Source: JAGVSZ01 sp963716855
GTDB taxonomy: Bacteria > Pseudomonadota > Gammaproteobacteria > Burkholderiales > SG8-39
Direction of reading: 5' to 3'
Assembly (NCBI GenBank): GCA_963716855.1
Contig: CAVQUV010000005.1
Location: forward strand, 62,001 to 126,000
Length of the DNA stretch: 64,000 nt
Shown here: piece after piece, positions 18,278 through 27,079 of the stretch
Layout of the letters: the number at the start of each line of letters is the position of its first letter
Numbering within the stretch: the first letter of the stretch is position 1
Notes under the pieces: model-generated
Told to the model about the DNA's origin: nothing
Database searches by the model: none
Seen by the model: only the letters and a program-made list of their open reading frames with translations
Position numbers and translations under genes: made by a program

Positions 18278-19399
18278 CTACTGGACGCGCGTGAACTTCT
18301 GCGCGCGTCGCCCGGTACCCACCTCCGCCGTATAGAGGTTGCCCTTCGAGTCGATCGCCATGTTGTGCACCCATTTGAACTGTCCGGCCATGCGTCCCGG
18401 CCGGCCGAACTGCGAGAGCACGGCGCCGCTGTTGCGGTCGATCACGATGATCTGGTTGTTGGCCCCGTCCGCGACGAAGACATAGCGCTGCGGCGGGTCC
18501 TCGGACAGCACGAGGTCCCAGACCGATCCGTTCTGCAGCGTCTCCGGCTCGATGCGAAACTCCTTGACGAACTTGCCGCTCTTCTCGAAGACCTGGATGC
18601 GGTCATTGCCGCGATCGCACACGTAAACGAGGCCATCGCGCGCCAGGCGCACGCAGTGCACCGGGTTTGCGAACTGCTGCGAGAGCGGCGATGTCGGGTT
18701 GTAGGCGGGCAGCTTGTCGTCCTGCGGGCGATTCCCGTAGGCGCCCCAGTGGCGCTTGTAGGCGCCGGTCTTCGCGTCGAGAACGAGCACCCGTCGATTG
18801 CCGTAGCCGTCGGCGACGAAGAGCTCGGCCGTCGCCTCGTCGATTTCCATGTGCGCCGGCCGTCCGAGCTGCGTCGGGCTGTTGGACCCGCCGGTCGAGC
18901 CGCTCCTGCCGATCTGCTGCAGGAACTTCCCGTCGGCGGTGAACTTGAGGATCTGGTGGTCGTTGTTGCTGTTGCCCGCGATCCAGACGTCGCCCGCGGC
19001 GTCGACGAAGAGCCCGTGCTCGCTCTGCGGCCAGTCGTATCCGGCGCCGGATCCGCCCCAGCTTCGCAACAGGTTGCCTGCGGCGTCGAACTCCAGCACC
19101 GCGGGCGCGGGGGTGCAGCATTTCGTGAGCGGCGGCTTCTGCAACGCGCCCTTCTCGTCGTCGACGAGCGTACCGGGTCGATGCACGATCCAGATGTGAT
19201 CGTTCTTGTCCACGGCGATGCCGGAGACCTGCCCGAGGATCCAGTTGCCGGGCAGCGGCTTCGGCCAATACGGGTCGACGGCGAAGCCCGGGACGCCCGG
19301 CGGCGCGCCGCTCGAACGGGTGCCGGCGGTCTGCTGACAGCTCCCGAGCAGCGGCAGCGCAGCAAGCATGACGCCCACCAGGATGGCGCGATTGAGCAT
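18278..19399 (-). CDS. NHL-repeat six-bladed beta-propeller lipoprotein
   Basis: This is a 373-residue protein. The ATG at 19399, preceded by GGAGGAG, gives a signal ending in the lipobox LLGSC. The rest is built of repeated NHL-type blades, for example GQVSGIAVDKNDHIWIVHRP, HGLFVDAAGDVWIAGNSNND, HCVRLARDGLVYVCDRGNDR and HNMAIDSKGNLYTAEVG. This resembles peptidyl-alpha-hydroxyglycine amidating lyase-like propellers, which are common in environmental bacteria, but no enzymatic role can be assigned. It is expected to be on the periplasmic side of a membrane. It runs convergent to pepN. Confidence 0.85.
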   Translation of the reverse strand: MLNRAILVGVMLAALPLLGSCQQTAGTRSSGAPPGVPGFAVDPYWPKPLPGNWILGQVSGIAVDKNDHIWIVHRPGTLVDDEKGALQKPPLTKCCTPAPAVLEFDAAGNLLRSWGGSGAGYDWPQSEHGLFVDAAGDVWIAGNSNNDHQILKFTADGKFLQQIGRSGSTGGSNSPTQLGRPAHMEIDEATAELFVADGYGNRRVLVLDAKTGAYKRHWGAYGNRPQDDKLPAYNPTSPLSQQFANPVHCVRLARDGLVYVCDRGNDRIQVFEKSGKFVKEFRIEPETLQNGSVWDLVLSEDPPQRYVFVADGANNQIIVIDRNSGAVLSQFGRPGRMAGQFKWVHNMAIDSKGNLYTAEVGTGRRAQKFTRVQ

Positions 19400-19601
19400 G
19401 ATCTCCTCCGTGGTTCTGTCGGCCGCAAGGCGGGCGGAAGCGACGGCGACGAAGAATACTCCGACTCGCGCGCCGTGTAGGCGTTGCGCACCCGGCCGCG
19501 CGCAGCGATGGACGCGCGAGCGCGCTCGACCTAAGCTTGCGGGCACGGGCCCGGCGAGATAACGGGACCGAGCGGGGATCGGTTTGGAGGAACGCCGTCC
19601 G

Positions 19602-20378
19602 TTGAAGTCCGAGCACGCGCGAAGCGCACTGTCCGGTGCGGGGCGCCGGGTCCTTTGCCTGCTTCCCGCTCTTGCCGCCCTGCTCCTCGCCGCCTGCTCG
19701 ACCCCCCATACCTATCCGACCTCCGCTGCCCCGACGGGCAAGCGCAAGCCGCCCGCAGAGGCCGAGTTCCGGGCCGCCGAACTCCTCAAGAGCGACGTCG
19801 ACGCCGCCGCCGAGCTGCACCTGCAGGAGAGCCTCGCCTCGACCCGCCTGCTGATGGAGAAGCTCTACCGCCGCAACCCGCGCGAGCTGAAGAAGAGCGG
19901 GTTCCTTACGGTCGAGGCGGCGGTCGAGCGCGGCTTCGACCCGAAGTACGGCTTTCGCCTGCCCGAGCTCAAGGGGGCGCACGGCACCGCGGCGATCCAG
20001 CTCGCGCTCCGGCCCGAGTACGCGGGCGACCGGGTGTTCGCTTTCTCGGTCGGCCTCGCGGGCATGGTTCTGCTCGCCTACGGCGACAAGACCGAGATCT
20101 ACCTCACCGACGGGCTCGATGCGCAAAGGCTGTACAACGCGGCGCGCAACGTCGAGATCGCCGCGTGGAAGCTCGCGAACGCGCGCGACGCTCAGGGGCA
20201 GCCCCTGCTGTTATCGAACGAGGCCGCCGCGGACGTGCAGAATCTCTCGTTCGAGCGCGAGTTCGGCAAAGTCATCGCCTACCAGGACGTCATGGCGCGC
20301 GTCGCCGCGCAGCGCACGAACCGCATCATCCGCCGCTCGACGCAGTTCATCGCCACCGCCGTGTTCCTGCCGATTTGA
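19602..20378 (+). CDS. Hypothetical lipoprotein
   Basis: This is a 258-residue protein of no family I recognise. The TTG at 19602 is chosen because GGAGG ends about 11 bases before it, whereas an earlier TTG at 19584 would overlap that site. The N-terminus is a lipoprotein signal (LCLLPALAALLLAACS). The mature part is mostly helical with Ala/Leu/Arg-rich stretches (ESLASTRLLMEKLYRRNPREL), a more hydrophobic segment (FAFSVGLAGMVLLAYG) and a C-terminal stretch ending FIATAVFLPI. The next gene overlaps its stop (TTGA), so it is cotranscribed with a HAD phosphatase. Confidence 0.7.
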   Translation: MKSEHARSALSGAGRRVLCLLPALAALLLAACSTPHTYPTSAAPTGKRKPPAEAEFRAAELLKSDVDAAAELHLQESLASTRLLMEKLYRRNPRELKKSGFLTVEAAVERGFDPKYGFRLPELKGAHGTAAIQLALRPEYAGDRVFAFSVGLAGMVLLAYGDKTEIYLTDGLDAQRLYNAARNVEIAAWKLANARDAQGQPLLLSNEAAADVQNLSFEREFGKVIAYQDVMARVAAQRTNRIIRRSTQFIATAVFLPI

Positions 20379-20977
20379 ACGCGGTCCTCTTCGACCTGGG
20401 CAAGGTCCTGCTCGACTGGGATCCGCGCTACTTCTACGCGCGCCACTTCCCGGGAGATGCCGCGGCGCTCGAGCATTTCGTCCGTGAGGTGGTCGCGCCG
20501 GAATGGATTCTCCAGATGGATGCCGGGATGCCTGCCGCGCAGGCGATCGCCGAGCGCAGCCGCCGGTTCCCGGAGCATGCGAGGCTCATCGCGCAGTGGC
20601 CGGACGGGTGGCCGACGATGCTGCGCGGCGAGATCTCCGGCAGCGTCGCGATCCTCGCCGAGCTGCGCGACCGCGGGCACCGCCTCTGCGCGCTCACCAA
20701 TTTCTCGACCGAGACGTTTCCGATCGCCCGCGCGCGGCACGCGTTCCTCGGCTGGTTCGAGGAGATCGTGGTATCGGGCGAGCACGGCCTGGTCAAACCC
20801 GATCCCCGGATCTACCGCCTCACGATCGAGCGCTGCCGGCTCGATCCGGCGCGCACGGTCTTCGTCGACGACTCGGCGGCGAACGTTGCCGCCGGGCGCG
20901 CTGCCGGGCTGCACGCGCTGCACTTCACCTCGCCGGAGCGCCTGCGCGCGGAGCTCGCCGCGCTCGGGCTGCTCTGA
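20375..20977 (+). CDS. HAD-superfamily hydrolase (HAD-IA)
   Basis: This is a 200-residue HAD phosphatase with all four motifs: motif I AVLFDLGKVLLDWD (the usual second aspartate is replaced by lysine, D-L-G-K, as in the YihX subgroup), motif II LTNFS, motif III lysine in GLVKPDPRIYR and motif IV FVDDSAANV. Such enzymes hydrolyse small phosphomonoesters, for example sugar phosphates. It starts at a TTG overlapping the stop of the preceding lipoprotein gene, which implies coupled translation. Confidence 0.88.
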   Translation: MNAVLFDLGKVLLDWDPRYFYARHFPGDAAALEHFVREVVAPEWILQMDAGMPAAQAIAERSRRFPEHARLIAQWPDGWPTMLRGEISGSVAILAELRDRGHRLCALTNFSTETFPIARARHAFLGWFEEIVVSGEHGLVKPDPRIYRLTIERCRLDPARTVFVDDSAANVAAGRAAGLHALHFTSPERLRAELAALGLL

Positions 20978-20988
20978 CCGGGCCACGC

Positions 20989-21432
20989 CTAGCCGCCGCG
21001 CGCCTTCTTCTCCATGCGCTGATCGAATCGGGCCACGTTTACGACAACGCGCTCGTGCGTGCCTTCGCTGATCGGCTCCTTTTCGTCGCGCGCCGACACG
21101 CGGAACCGCAGGGCACGCCCGTCGACCGCGACCAGCTCCGCCTCGGCGCGCACGTGCATTCCGACCGGCGTCGCGGCGAAATGGCGCACTGCGAGGTCGG
21201 TGCCGAGCGACTGATGGCCCGGCGGCAGCAGGTGCTCGACCGCGGCCAGCGCCGCGGCTTCGAGCAGGTTGATGACGATCGGCGTCGCGAGCACCTTCAC
21301 GCGTCCGCTGCCGACGTGCGGCGCGGTGTGCTCGTCGCCGACCGTCAGCTCGGCGCTGCCCCGCAGGCCGGGCTTCAAGGTGTTCGGGATTTCCACGCAG
21401 TTCTGCTCCTTCGCGCCGGGCGCGGCAGCCAT
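20989..21432 (-). CDS. FlK-like hot-dog thioesterase
   Basis: This 147-residue protein resembles the thioesterase family that includes fluoroacetyl-CoA thioesterase FlK. Candidate catalytic residues are a threonine in KVLATPIVI, a glutamate in NLLEAAALAAVE and a histidine in LAVRHFAATPVG, in the order known for FlK. Members of the wider family hydrolyse assorted acyl-CoAs; specificity for fluoroacetate is not implied. It is convergent with the HAD gene (11 bases between stops) and divergent from the Usp gene. Confidence 0.8.
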   Translation of the reverse strand: MAAAPGAKEQNCVEIPNTLKPGLRGSAELTVGDEHTAPHVGSGRVKVLATPIVINLLEAAALAAVEHLLPPGHQSLGTDLAVRHFAATPVGMHVRAEAELVAVDGRALRFRVSARDEKEPISEGTHERVVVNVARFDQRMEKKARGG

Positions 21433-21547
21433 GGTACCGCCCGAAGTCTGCGGGTTGACAGCGCGATTTGACGGGGGTCAAGGCCCGGACGGCCGCGCCA
21501 CGGAGAATCGTTCTCAAGGGCTGCTGAGGCAGCAAGGAGGCGCTCCG

Positions 21548-21985
21548 ATGATCCGCACGTTTGTCCTGCCCTGGGACGGTTCCGCGAACTCCCGCCGGGC
21601 GCTCGACTTCCTGCTCAAGCTGCTGAAGGAGCAATCGTCCGCGGAGGTGCATCTGCTCAACGTGCAGCACCGCGCACCGATGCTCGAGCGCGTGACCGGC
21701 GGACGGCCCTCCGAGATCCAGAGCATGGAAGGGCCGGCGTTGGAAGCCGGGCGAAAGGTGCTCGAGGACGGGGCGAAAGTGCTGACGGCCGCCGGCGTCC
21801 CGCACGCGATGCAGGTCGTCGTCGGCGACCCGGCGCACGAGATCGTCGAGTATGCGAAGGCCCATCACTGCGAGGGGATCGTGATGGGCACGCGCGGACT
21901 CGGCACCGTCGGCACGCTCGTGCTGGGCTCGGTCGCGCACAAGGTGCTGCATCTGACGCACGTCCCGATCACGCTGGTCAAGTAA
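21548..21985 (+). CDS. Universal stress protein, UspA family
   Basis: This is a single Usp domain of 145 residues. The ATP-binding signature G-2x-G-9x-G-S is intact (GTRGLGTVGTLVLGSVAHKV), and the N-terminal FVLPWDGSANSRRAL has the conserved aspartate. The ATG at 21548 has AAGGAGG about 9 bases upstream. Usp proteins help survival under stress, often by nucleotide-dependent regulation of a partner; no partner can be named here. Confidence 0.92.
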   Translation: MIRTFVLPWDGSANSRRALDFLLKLLKEQSSAEVHLLNVQHRAPMLERVTGGRPSEIQSMEGPALEAGRKVLEDGAKVLTAAGVPHAMQVVVGDPAHEIVEYAKAHHCEGIVMGTRGLGTVGTLVLGSVAHKVLHLTHVPITLVK

Positions 21986-22027
21986 TCGAGCCTCGCGCGG
22001 CCGCGCGAACCGTGGAACAATCCCCGC

Positions 22028-23014
22028 ATGGGGATGATGGTCGAAGGCGCGTGGCGGGACGACTGGTATGACACGCGCGTCTCCGGTGGCGCGTTCGTGC
22101 GCCCCGAGACCGCGTTCCGCGGCCGGGTCGCGACCGACGGCAGCACCGATTTTCCGGCCGCGGCGGGCCGCTACCACCTGTACGTCGCGTTCGCATGCCC
22201 GTGGGCGCATCGCACGCTCGTCGTGCGTGCCCTGAAGGGTCTCGAGAACGCAGTCCCGATGTCCGCCGTCGATCCCGACAACGTCGCGCAGGGCTGGGCG
22301 TTCACCGGCGCGGCCGGCACGACGCTCGACCGCGCGAACGGCTGCCGCTTCCTGCACGAGGTCTACAAGCTGGCGCGCTCCGACTACACCGGGCGCGTGA
22401 CCGTGCCCGTGCTGTGGGACACGATGACCCGGACGATCGTCAACAACGAGTCCGCCGAGATCATCCGCATGCTGAACCGGGAGTTCGACGCGTTCGCGGC
22501 GCGCGCGTTTCCCGACCTCTATCCGCCGGAGCTCCGCGTCGAGATCGACCAGATCAACGACCGTGTCTACCGGACCGTGAACAACGGCGTGTACCGGAGC
22601 GGATTCGCTACCGCCCAGGACAAGTACGACGAGGCGGTCACCGCGCTCTTCGAGTCGTTCGACTGGCTGGAGGATCGACTGGCGACGCGGCGCTGGCTGT
22701 GCGGCAATCGCTTCACCGAGGCGGACGTGCGGCTGTGGACGACGCTGGTGCGCTTCGACGCCGTCTACTTCGCCCACTTCAAGTGCAACCTGCGCCGGCT
22801 CGTGGACTACCCCGCGCTGTGGGGCTACACGCGCGACGTCTACGCGCTGCCCGGGGTCGCCGCGACGGTGGACATCGCGCAAATCAAGCGGCACTACTAC
22901 GGCAGCCAGGTAAAGGTGAATCCGACCCGCATCGTCCCGAAGGGGCCGCTCCTCGATCTCACTGCGCCGCACGATCGCGCACGGCTGGGACCCGCGCCGC
23001 TCTCGCGGGCGTGA
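22028..23014 (+). CDS. Glutathionyl-hydroquinone reductase
   Basis: This 328-residue protein belongs to the xi-class GST / YqjG-PcpF-Ecm4 family, which reduces glutathionyl-hydroquinones to free hydroquinones. The catalytic cysteine is C57 in ACPWAHRT. Other family marks are TVPVLWDTMTRTIVNNESAEIIRML and, in the helical domain, LCGNRFTEADVRLWTTLVRFD and HFKCNLRRL. It acts in the cytosol with glutathione, clearing quinone adducts, and fits a bacterium that oxidises aromatic compounds. Confidence 0.92.
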   Translation: MGMMVEGAWRDDWYDTRVSGGAFVRPETAFRGRVATDGSTDFPAAAGRYHLYVAFACPWAHRTLVVRALKGLENAVPMSAVDPDNVAQGWAFTGAAGTTLDRANGCRFLHEVYKLARSDYTGRVTVPVLWDTMTRTIVNNESAEIIRMLNREFDAFAARAFPDLYPPELRVEIDQINDRVYRTVNNGVYRSGFATAQDKYDEAVTALFESFDWLEDRLATRRWLCGNRFTEADVRLWTTLVRFDAVYFAHFKCNLRRLVDYPALWGYTRDVYALPGVAATVDIAQIKRHYYGSQVKVNPTRIVPKGPLLDLTAPHDRARLGPAPLSRA

Positions 23015-23107
23015 TCTTCGTCAACCCCGGTCCCGCCGAACCGTTACAGACTCCCGTGCCATGACGCGGCATACTCCGCGCCCACGGCTTCGAGGGACCT
23101 GCCCGCC

Positions 23108-24205
23108 ATGACCGAGCTTTCCCACCCGCATCGCCTCGCCCCTAGTCACCCGCAGCTGCCGGTGGCGGCCTACTTCGATCCGGAGATCCTGGCCCGCGAG
23201 AAGGCGCTGCTCTTCGACAAGGGCCCGGGCTACGTCGGCCACGAGCTGATGGTGCCGAACGCCGGCGACTTCATCACCCTCGAATGGGCGAAGCACGGCA
23301 AGGCACTGGTCCACGGCCCGCGCGGGGTGAACCTGCTCTCGAACGTGTGCCGCCATCGCCAGTCGCTGCTGCTCGAAGGTCGCGGCAACGCGCAGAACAT
23401 CGTCTGTCCGGTGCATCGCTGGACCTACGACCTGGACGGGCGGCTGATGGGCGCGCCCGACTTTGCGCAGACGCCGGACGCACCGCTCAAGTCGACCCCG
23501 CTCCGCGGCTGGCAGGGCCTGCTCTTCGCGGGAGAACGCGACGTGGCGGCCGATCTCGCCGGTTTCGATCTCGTCGCGGACTACGACTTCGAGGGTTACG
23601 TGTTCGACCATGTCCAGGTCGACCACTGCCCGTTCAACTGGAAGACGTTCCTCGAGTTCTATCTCGAGCTCTACCACGTGGAGCCGTTCCACCCGGGGCT
23701 CAAGAAGTTCGTCGACGCGGGCAACTACAAGTGGGGATTCGGCGAGCGCTGGTCATGGCAGATTCTCGGCATCAAGGACGGCTTCCGCTACCAGACCTCG
23801 CGCAACTACCAGCGCTACCGCGACGCCTACCTGAAGTGGTCGGGCGGGCAGATGCCGAAGTACGGCACGCTCTGGTCGATCTACTACCCCAACGTGATGC
23901 TCGAGTGGTACCCGGGCGCACTCGTGATCAGCACGATCCTTCCCGTCGCTCCCGATCAGACGGTCAACGTCCTGGAGTTCTACTACCCCGAGGAGGTGGC
24001 GCTGTTCGAGCGCGAGCTCGTGGAGGCGCACCAGGCGGCCTACCACGAGTCGGCGGCCGAGGACGCGGCGGCGTGCGTCTGGCTGCAGAAAGGCCGCCAG
24101 GCGCTATACGCGCTGGGCGAGGACGACGCGGGCCCGTATCACTCGCCGCACGAGCACGGCATGGTGCACTTCCACGAATTCTGGCGGAGGGAGTTGGGAG
24201 TGTGA
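23108..24205 (+). CDS. Rieske [2Fe-2S] ring-hydroxylating oxygenase alpha subunit
   Basis: This is a 365-residue oxygenase. The Rieske cluster ligands are C81-x-H83 in VCRHRQSLL and C100-x2-H103 in VCPVHRWTYD. The C-terminal SRPBCC catalytic domain holds NWKTFLEFYLELYHVEPFHPG, where the histidines are the expected mononuclear-iron ligands. Such enzymes hydroxylate or demethylate aromatic and other substrates using electrons from a reductase, but neither a reductase nor a small subunit lies nearby. The ATG at 23108 follows a weak purine stretch. Substrate unknown. Confidence 0.88.
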   Translation: MTELSHPHRLAPSHPQLPVAAYFDPEILAREKALLFDKGPGYVGHELMVPNAGDFITLEWAKHGKALVHGPRGVNLLSNVCRHRQSLLLEGRGNAQNIVCPVHRWTYDLDGRLMGAPDFAQTPDAPLKSTPLRGWQGLLFAGERDVAADLAGFDLVADYDFEGYVFDHVQVDHCPFNWKTFLEFYLELYHVEPFHPGLKKFVDAGNYKWGFGERWSWQILGIKDGFRYQTSRNYQRYRDAYLKWSGGQMPKYGTLWSIYYPNVMLEWYPGALVISTILPVAPDQTVNVLEFYYPEEVALFERELVEAHQAAYHESAAEDAAACVWLQKGRQALYALGEDDAGPYHSPHEHGMVHFHEFWRRELGV

Positions 24206-24220
24206 GCCACTGAGCAGGGG

Positions 24221-24241
24221 CCCCGGCGTCGTGCGCCGGGG
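24221..24241 (+). terminator. Hairpin after the Rieske oxygenase gene
   Basis: CCCCGGCG-TCGTG-CGCCGGGG makes a perfect 8-pair stem 15 bases after the oxygenase stop. There is no clear T-run, so efficiency is uncertain. A short tandem GATCGAC repeat (three copies, about 24287-24307) follows before the convergent hemerythrin gene. Confidence 0.5.
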
Positions 24242-24345
24242 ACGCGAATTAGGCGAACACGACGGCCGCCGACGCCCACGACCGGCGATCGACGATCGAC
24301 GATCGACGAGGATCCTTCGGAGGCGGCGGTTGTAGCGTCAGTCGT

Positions 24346-24762
24346 TTAGGCGGATGCCACCGCGCCCGCCGGATCGTATTCGACCGTCTTGATGAAGTAG
24401 GCAAGCGCGCCGTCCATCGTCGCGAGATGATTGCGCAGCCACTCGGGCAACTCGGCCAAGAGCACGTGACCGACGTGTACCTTGCCCTGCTCGACGTAGC
24501 CGCGCACTTCGCGCATCACGCCCAGCACGCCTGCGTGCTCCGCTTCGTGACAGTGGAGCGCGGGGAATCCGGTCTCTCGCATCCAGCGGCTCTCCTGCGC
24601 GAAGTGCCCTTCGGTGTGCGCGATGAACGCATCGAGCAGGCTGGGGAACGCATCGTCTGGCGCCTGCGCCAGCGCGTTCAGCTGGTCCACGAACTCGCGG
24701 TGCGTCGCGTCCATCTGCGCAACCCCGAGCGCGAGTGAGTCCGTCCAGTCCATCAGCGACAT
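24346..24762 (-). CDS. Hemerythrin domain protein (bacteriohemerythrin)
   Basis: This is a 138-residue four-helix protein with the di-iron ligand pattern of bacteriohemerythrin: H in MDATHREFVDQL, H and E in HTEGHFAQESRWM, H in LHCHEAEHAGVL and the H/D pair in LRNHLATMDGALAYFI. It should bind oxygen reversibly in the cytosol and may serve oxygen storage, delivery or sensing. It stands alone and is convergent with the Rieske oxygenase gene, an oxygen consumer, though a functional link is only a guess. Confidence 0.9.
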   Translation of the reverse strand: MSLMDWTDSLALGVAQMDATHREFVDQLNALAQAPDDAFPSLLDAFIAHTEGHFAQESRWMRETGFPALHCHEAEHAGVLGVMREVRGYVEQGKVHVGHVLLAELPEWLRNHLATMDGALAYFIKTVEYDPAGAVASA

Positions 24763-24824
24763 GCCACCTCCCTGGCAAAGCGGCGCAGTCTACGATAGGT
24801 CGGGCCGGACGGGATTGATCAGGA

Positions 24825-25751
24825 TTAACCGGAGGCGCGCACCCGACGTGCCGCGCGCAGATAGAGGTTGTTGGCGATCAGCGCCCCGATCACGAGCGCT
24901 GCGCCGAGGAGCTCGACCGGCAGGAAGCGCTGGCCCTGTGCGAACCGGATTGCGAAGACGATCACCGGCATGAGATTGAGCATCAGCATCGAGTTGAGCG
25001 CGCCGATGCGCTGGTTGCCGGCGTTCCACAGGATCATCGCCGCCAGCACGCCGCCCAGTGCCAGGAACGCGAGCTGCGGCGCGACCGAGGCGGCCGCTGC
25101 GGCGCTCGGCACCTGCGCGACGCCGAGCGCGATCAGCACGGCCGTCGCGGCGACGAGCGCAAGCGACCCGGGGATTAGCGTCAGCACGGTAAACTTGAGC
25201 GCCGACCAGCCGCGGAAGCGCTCCGTGCCCATCGTGTAGACCACCCAGCACGCCGCGCCGACGAGCACGAGGCAGTCACCGGCGATCTCCTGTCGGCTCA
25301 ATCCGAGCGTGGGATTGCCCTTCGTCACAACCAGGACCACGCCCGCGAAGGCCGTGGCGATGCAACCGATCGTGAACCTCGCCGGGCGCCGGCCGCGCAG
25401 CCACCAGTCGGCGATCGCCGTCATCGACGGCTGCAGGGACACGATGATCGCGGCGTGCTCAGCGCGCGTCATGCCGAGGCCGGCGAAGACCAGCAGCGGC
25501 GAGCCCGCCATGCCGATCACGCCGAGCACGCTCGCCGGCCACGCGCGACCGTAGTAGCGCAGCGCCGCCGGCCCCTCGGTGGCCGCCACGATCGGTACGA
25601 GCAGCAGCGTGGCCACGCAGTAGCGGATCGCGGTGACGTGGTAGGGGTCCACCGCCGCGAACGCGCCCTTCGCGATCGGGAACTGGGCGCCCCAGAAGAG
25701 CACCGCGAGGAAAGCGAAGGCGACGCCGCTGGCGAACTTGGGATGCTGCAT
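24825..25751 (-). CDS. EamA/DMT family transporter
   Basis: This is a 308-residue membrane protein with about ten hydrophobic helices arranged as two EamA repeats (start FLAVLFWGAQFPIAKGAF; second repeat near CLVLVGAACWVVYTMGTERF). DMT exporters of this type move amino acids, nucleosides or other metabolites out of the cell. The substrate cannot be inferred. It is transcribed alone between the hemerythrin gene and a GAF-GGDEF gene. Confidence 0.9.
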   Translation of the reverse strand: MQHPKFASGVAFAFLAVLFWGAQFPIAKGAFAAVDPYHVTAIRYCVATLLLVPIVAATEGPAALRYYGRAWPASVLGVIGMAGSPLLVFAGLGMTRAEHAAIIVSLQPSMTAIADWWLRGRRPARFTIGCIATAFAGVVLVVTKGNPTLGLSRQEIAGDCLVLVGAACWVVYTMGTERFRGWSALKFTVLTLIPGSLALVAATAVLIALGVAQVPSAAAAASVAPQLAFLALGGVLAAMILWNAGNQRIGALNSMLMLNLMPVIVFAIRFAQGQRFLPVELLGAALVIGALIANNLYLRAARRVRASG

Positions 25752-25820
25752 CGGGGAGCGCGCGAAAGGCCGCAGCCTACACGTGCCCCCGGGGACCGTC
25801 GCGCGGTCTACGGGCGGAGC

Positions 25821-26837
25821 TCAGAGCCGCTTCGCAGCGACCTTGTCGCGACCGCCGCGCACCGCGTCGGCAAGCGCCTCGTCGGCGCGGCGCACGAGCG
25901 TGTCAGGGGTCCATTCGACCGCGCCTTCGCTCGCCGAAACGCCGAAAGTCATGGTGACGTTCACGTTCTGGTGCCCGATCGCGATCGGGGTCTTGCGAAT
26001 GCGCACGCGCATGCGCTCGGCCAGCGTCGCGCCGCTTTCCAGATCGCAACGGCCGAGGAACACCAGGAATTCGTCCGGGCCGAAGCGCGACACGGTGTCG
26101 GAGCGCCGCACGACGCCGCGAATGCGATTGGTCACTTCACGCAGCACCGCATCGCCCGCGGGCGCGCCGTGCTGCTTGACGACCACGTCGAAGCGGTCGA
26201 TCTCCCCGAGGATCACCGCGACCGCCTCCTGCTCGCGCTTGGCGCGATGGAACTCGCGATCGAGCAGCTCGAACATCGCGTGGCGGTTCCAGAGCTGCGT
26301 GCGGGTGTCGACGAGCGCGCGGCTGCGCTGCTGGTCGCGCTGCTTGAGAAGCTCCGCCTGCGAGCGACCGAGCGCGGCGAGCGCCAGCTCGGACTCGGCG
26401 AGCCGGCCGAGCTCGCGCAACAGCAGCAGGTCGCCCTCCGCGAGCGCGTTGGGCGCGCGGTCGCACACGGCGAGCGTGCCCGCGACCGCCCCGTCGGGGC
26501 CGACCAGGAGGGTGCCCGCATAGAACCGCAGCTGGAGCCGGCCGGTGACCCACGGGTGTTCCTGGAACCGCGGGTCGGCGAGCAGGTCCGGGATCACGAG
26601 CGGCCCCGCGCCCGCGAGCGTTGCCGCATCGAAGGCGACTTCGGTGCCGAGCGCGCTCGCCGGGACGCCCTGCCCCGTGAACAGGCGGGGGGCGCGCTCG
26701 TGGACGAGGGAGAGCAGAACGACCGGGACGCGGAACAGGCGCCGGGCGACGCGCGTGACGATGTCCAGCCGGTCCGCAAGGGTGACGCCCTCGGGGTCGG
26801 TGGGAGCCTGCGCGTGCTCGGGAGCGGTCGTCGCCAT
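25821..26837 (-). CDS. GAF-GGDEF protein with degenerate catalytic site
   Basis: Starting at the ATG at 26837 this is 338 residues. Residues about 20-155 form a GAF-like sensor (VVLLSLVHERAPRLF, YAGTLLVGPDGAVAGTLAVCD), a short coiled linker follows and about 172-335 is a GGDEF domain. The active-site loop reads GPDEF (253-257) rather than GGDEF, and the metal/substrate region reads GEIDRFDVVVKQHG, without the usual FK, ND and GH. It is therefore unlikely to make c-di-GMP and may act as a receptor or regulatory partner. An upstream ATG would add 43 residues of low-complexity sequence and is not preferred. Confidence 0.82.
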   Translation of the reverse strand: MATTAPEHAQAPTDPEGVTLADRLDIVTRVARRLFRVPVVLLSLVHERAPRLFTGQGVPASALGTEVAFDAATLAGAGPLVIPDLLADPRFQEHPWVTGRLQLRFYAGTLLVGPDGAVAGTLAVCDRAPNALAEGDLLLLRELGRLAESELALAALGRSQAELLKQRDQQRSRALVDTRTQLWNRHAMFELLDREFHRAKREQEAVAVILGEIDRFDVVVKQHGAPAGDAVLREVTNRIRGVVRRSDTVSRFGPDEFLVFLGRCDLESGATLAERMRVRIRKTPIAIGHQNVNVTMTFGVSASEGAVEWTPDTLVRRADEALADAVRGGRDKVAAKRL

Positions 26838-27079
26838 CGGAATCGCGCCGGGGAGCGACCCCGGATGGCGGAAATGATGGCTTTCCCGGCTGCCGGCGTC
26901 CACCCCGACGCGCGGCCGGGCGCGAGTTTGTGCCCCCCCGGCATCGGGTGGGCGGCGATTTCTCACGGCAGGGGTGGGGCGGCCCGCCCATCCGGCTGCA
27001 ATGGAACTGCGCGTAGCCTGCCGGGTCTACCCTGAACCCCCCGTCGCCCCCCGAGAAAAAAGAGAGGCAAGCCCCTTCC

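Noticed and set aside
20279..22972. Minus-strand open frame of nearly 900 codons
   Set aside because: It runs antisense to four convincing genes (HAD, Usp, hydroquinone reductase and part of the lipoprotein) and is arginine/valine-rich shadow sequence.
24287..24307. Three tandem GATCGAC heptamers
   Set aside because: Too short to be a CRISPR, iteron origin or meaningful satellite; no spacers or associated genes.
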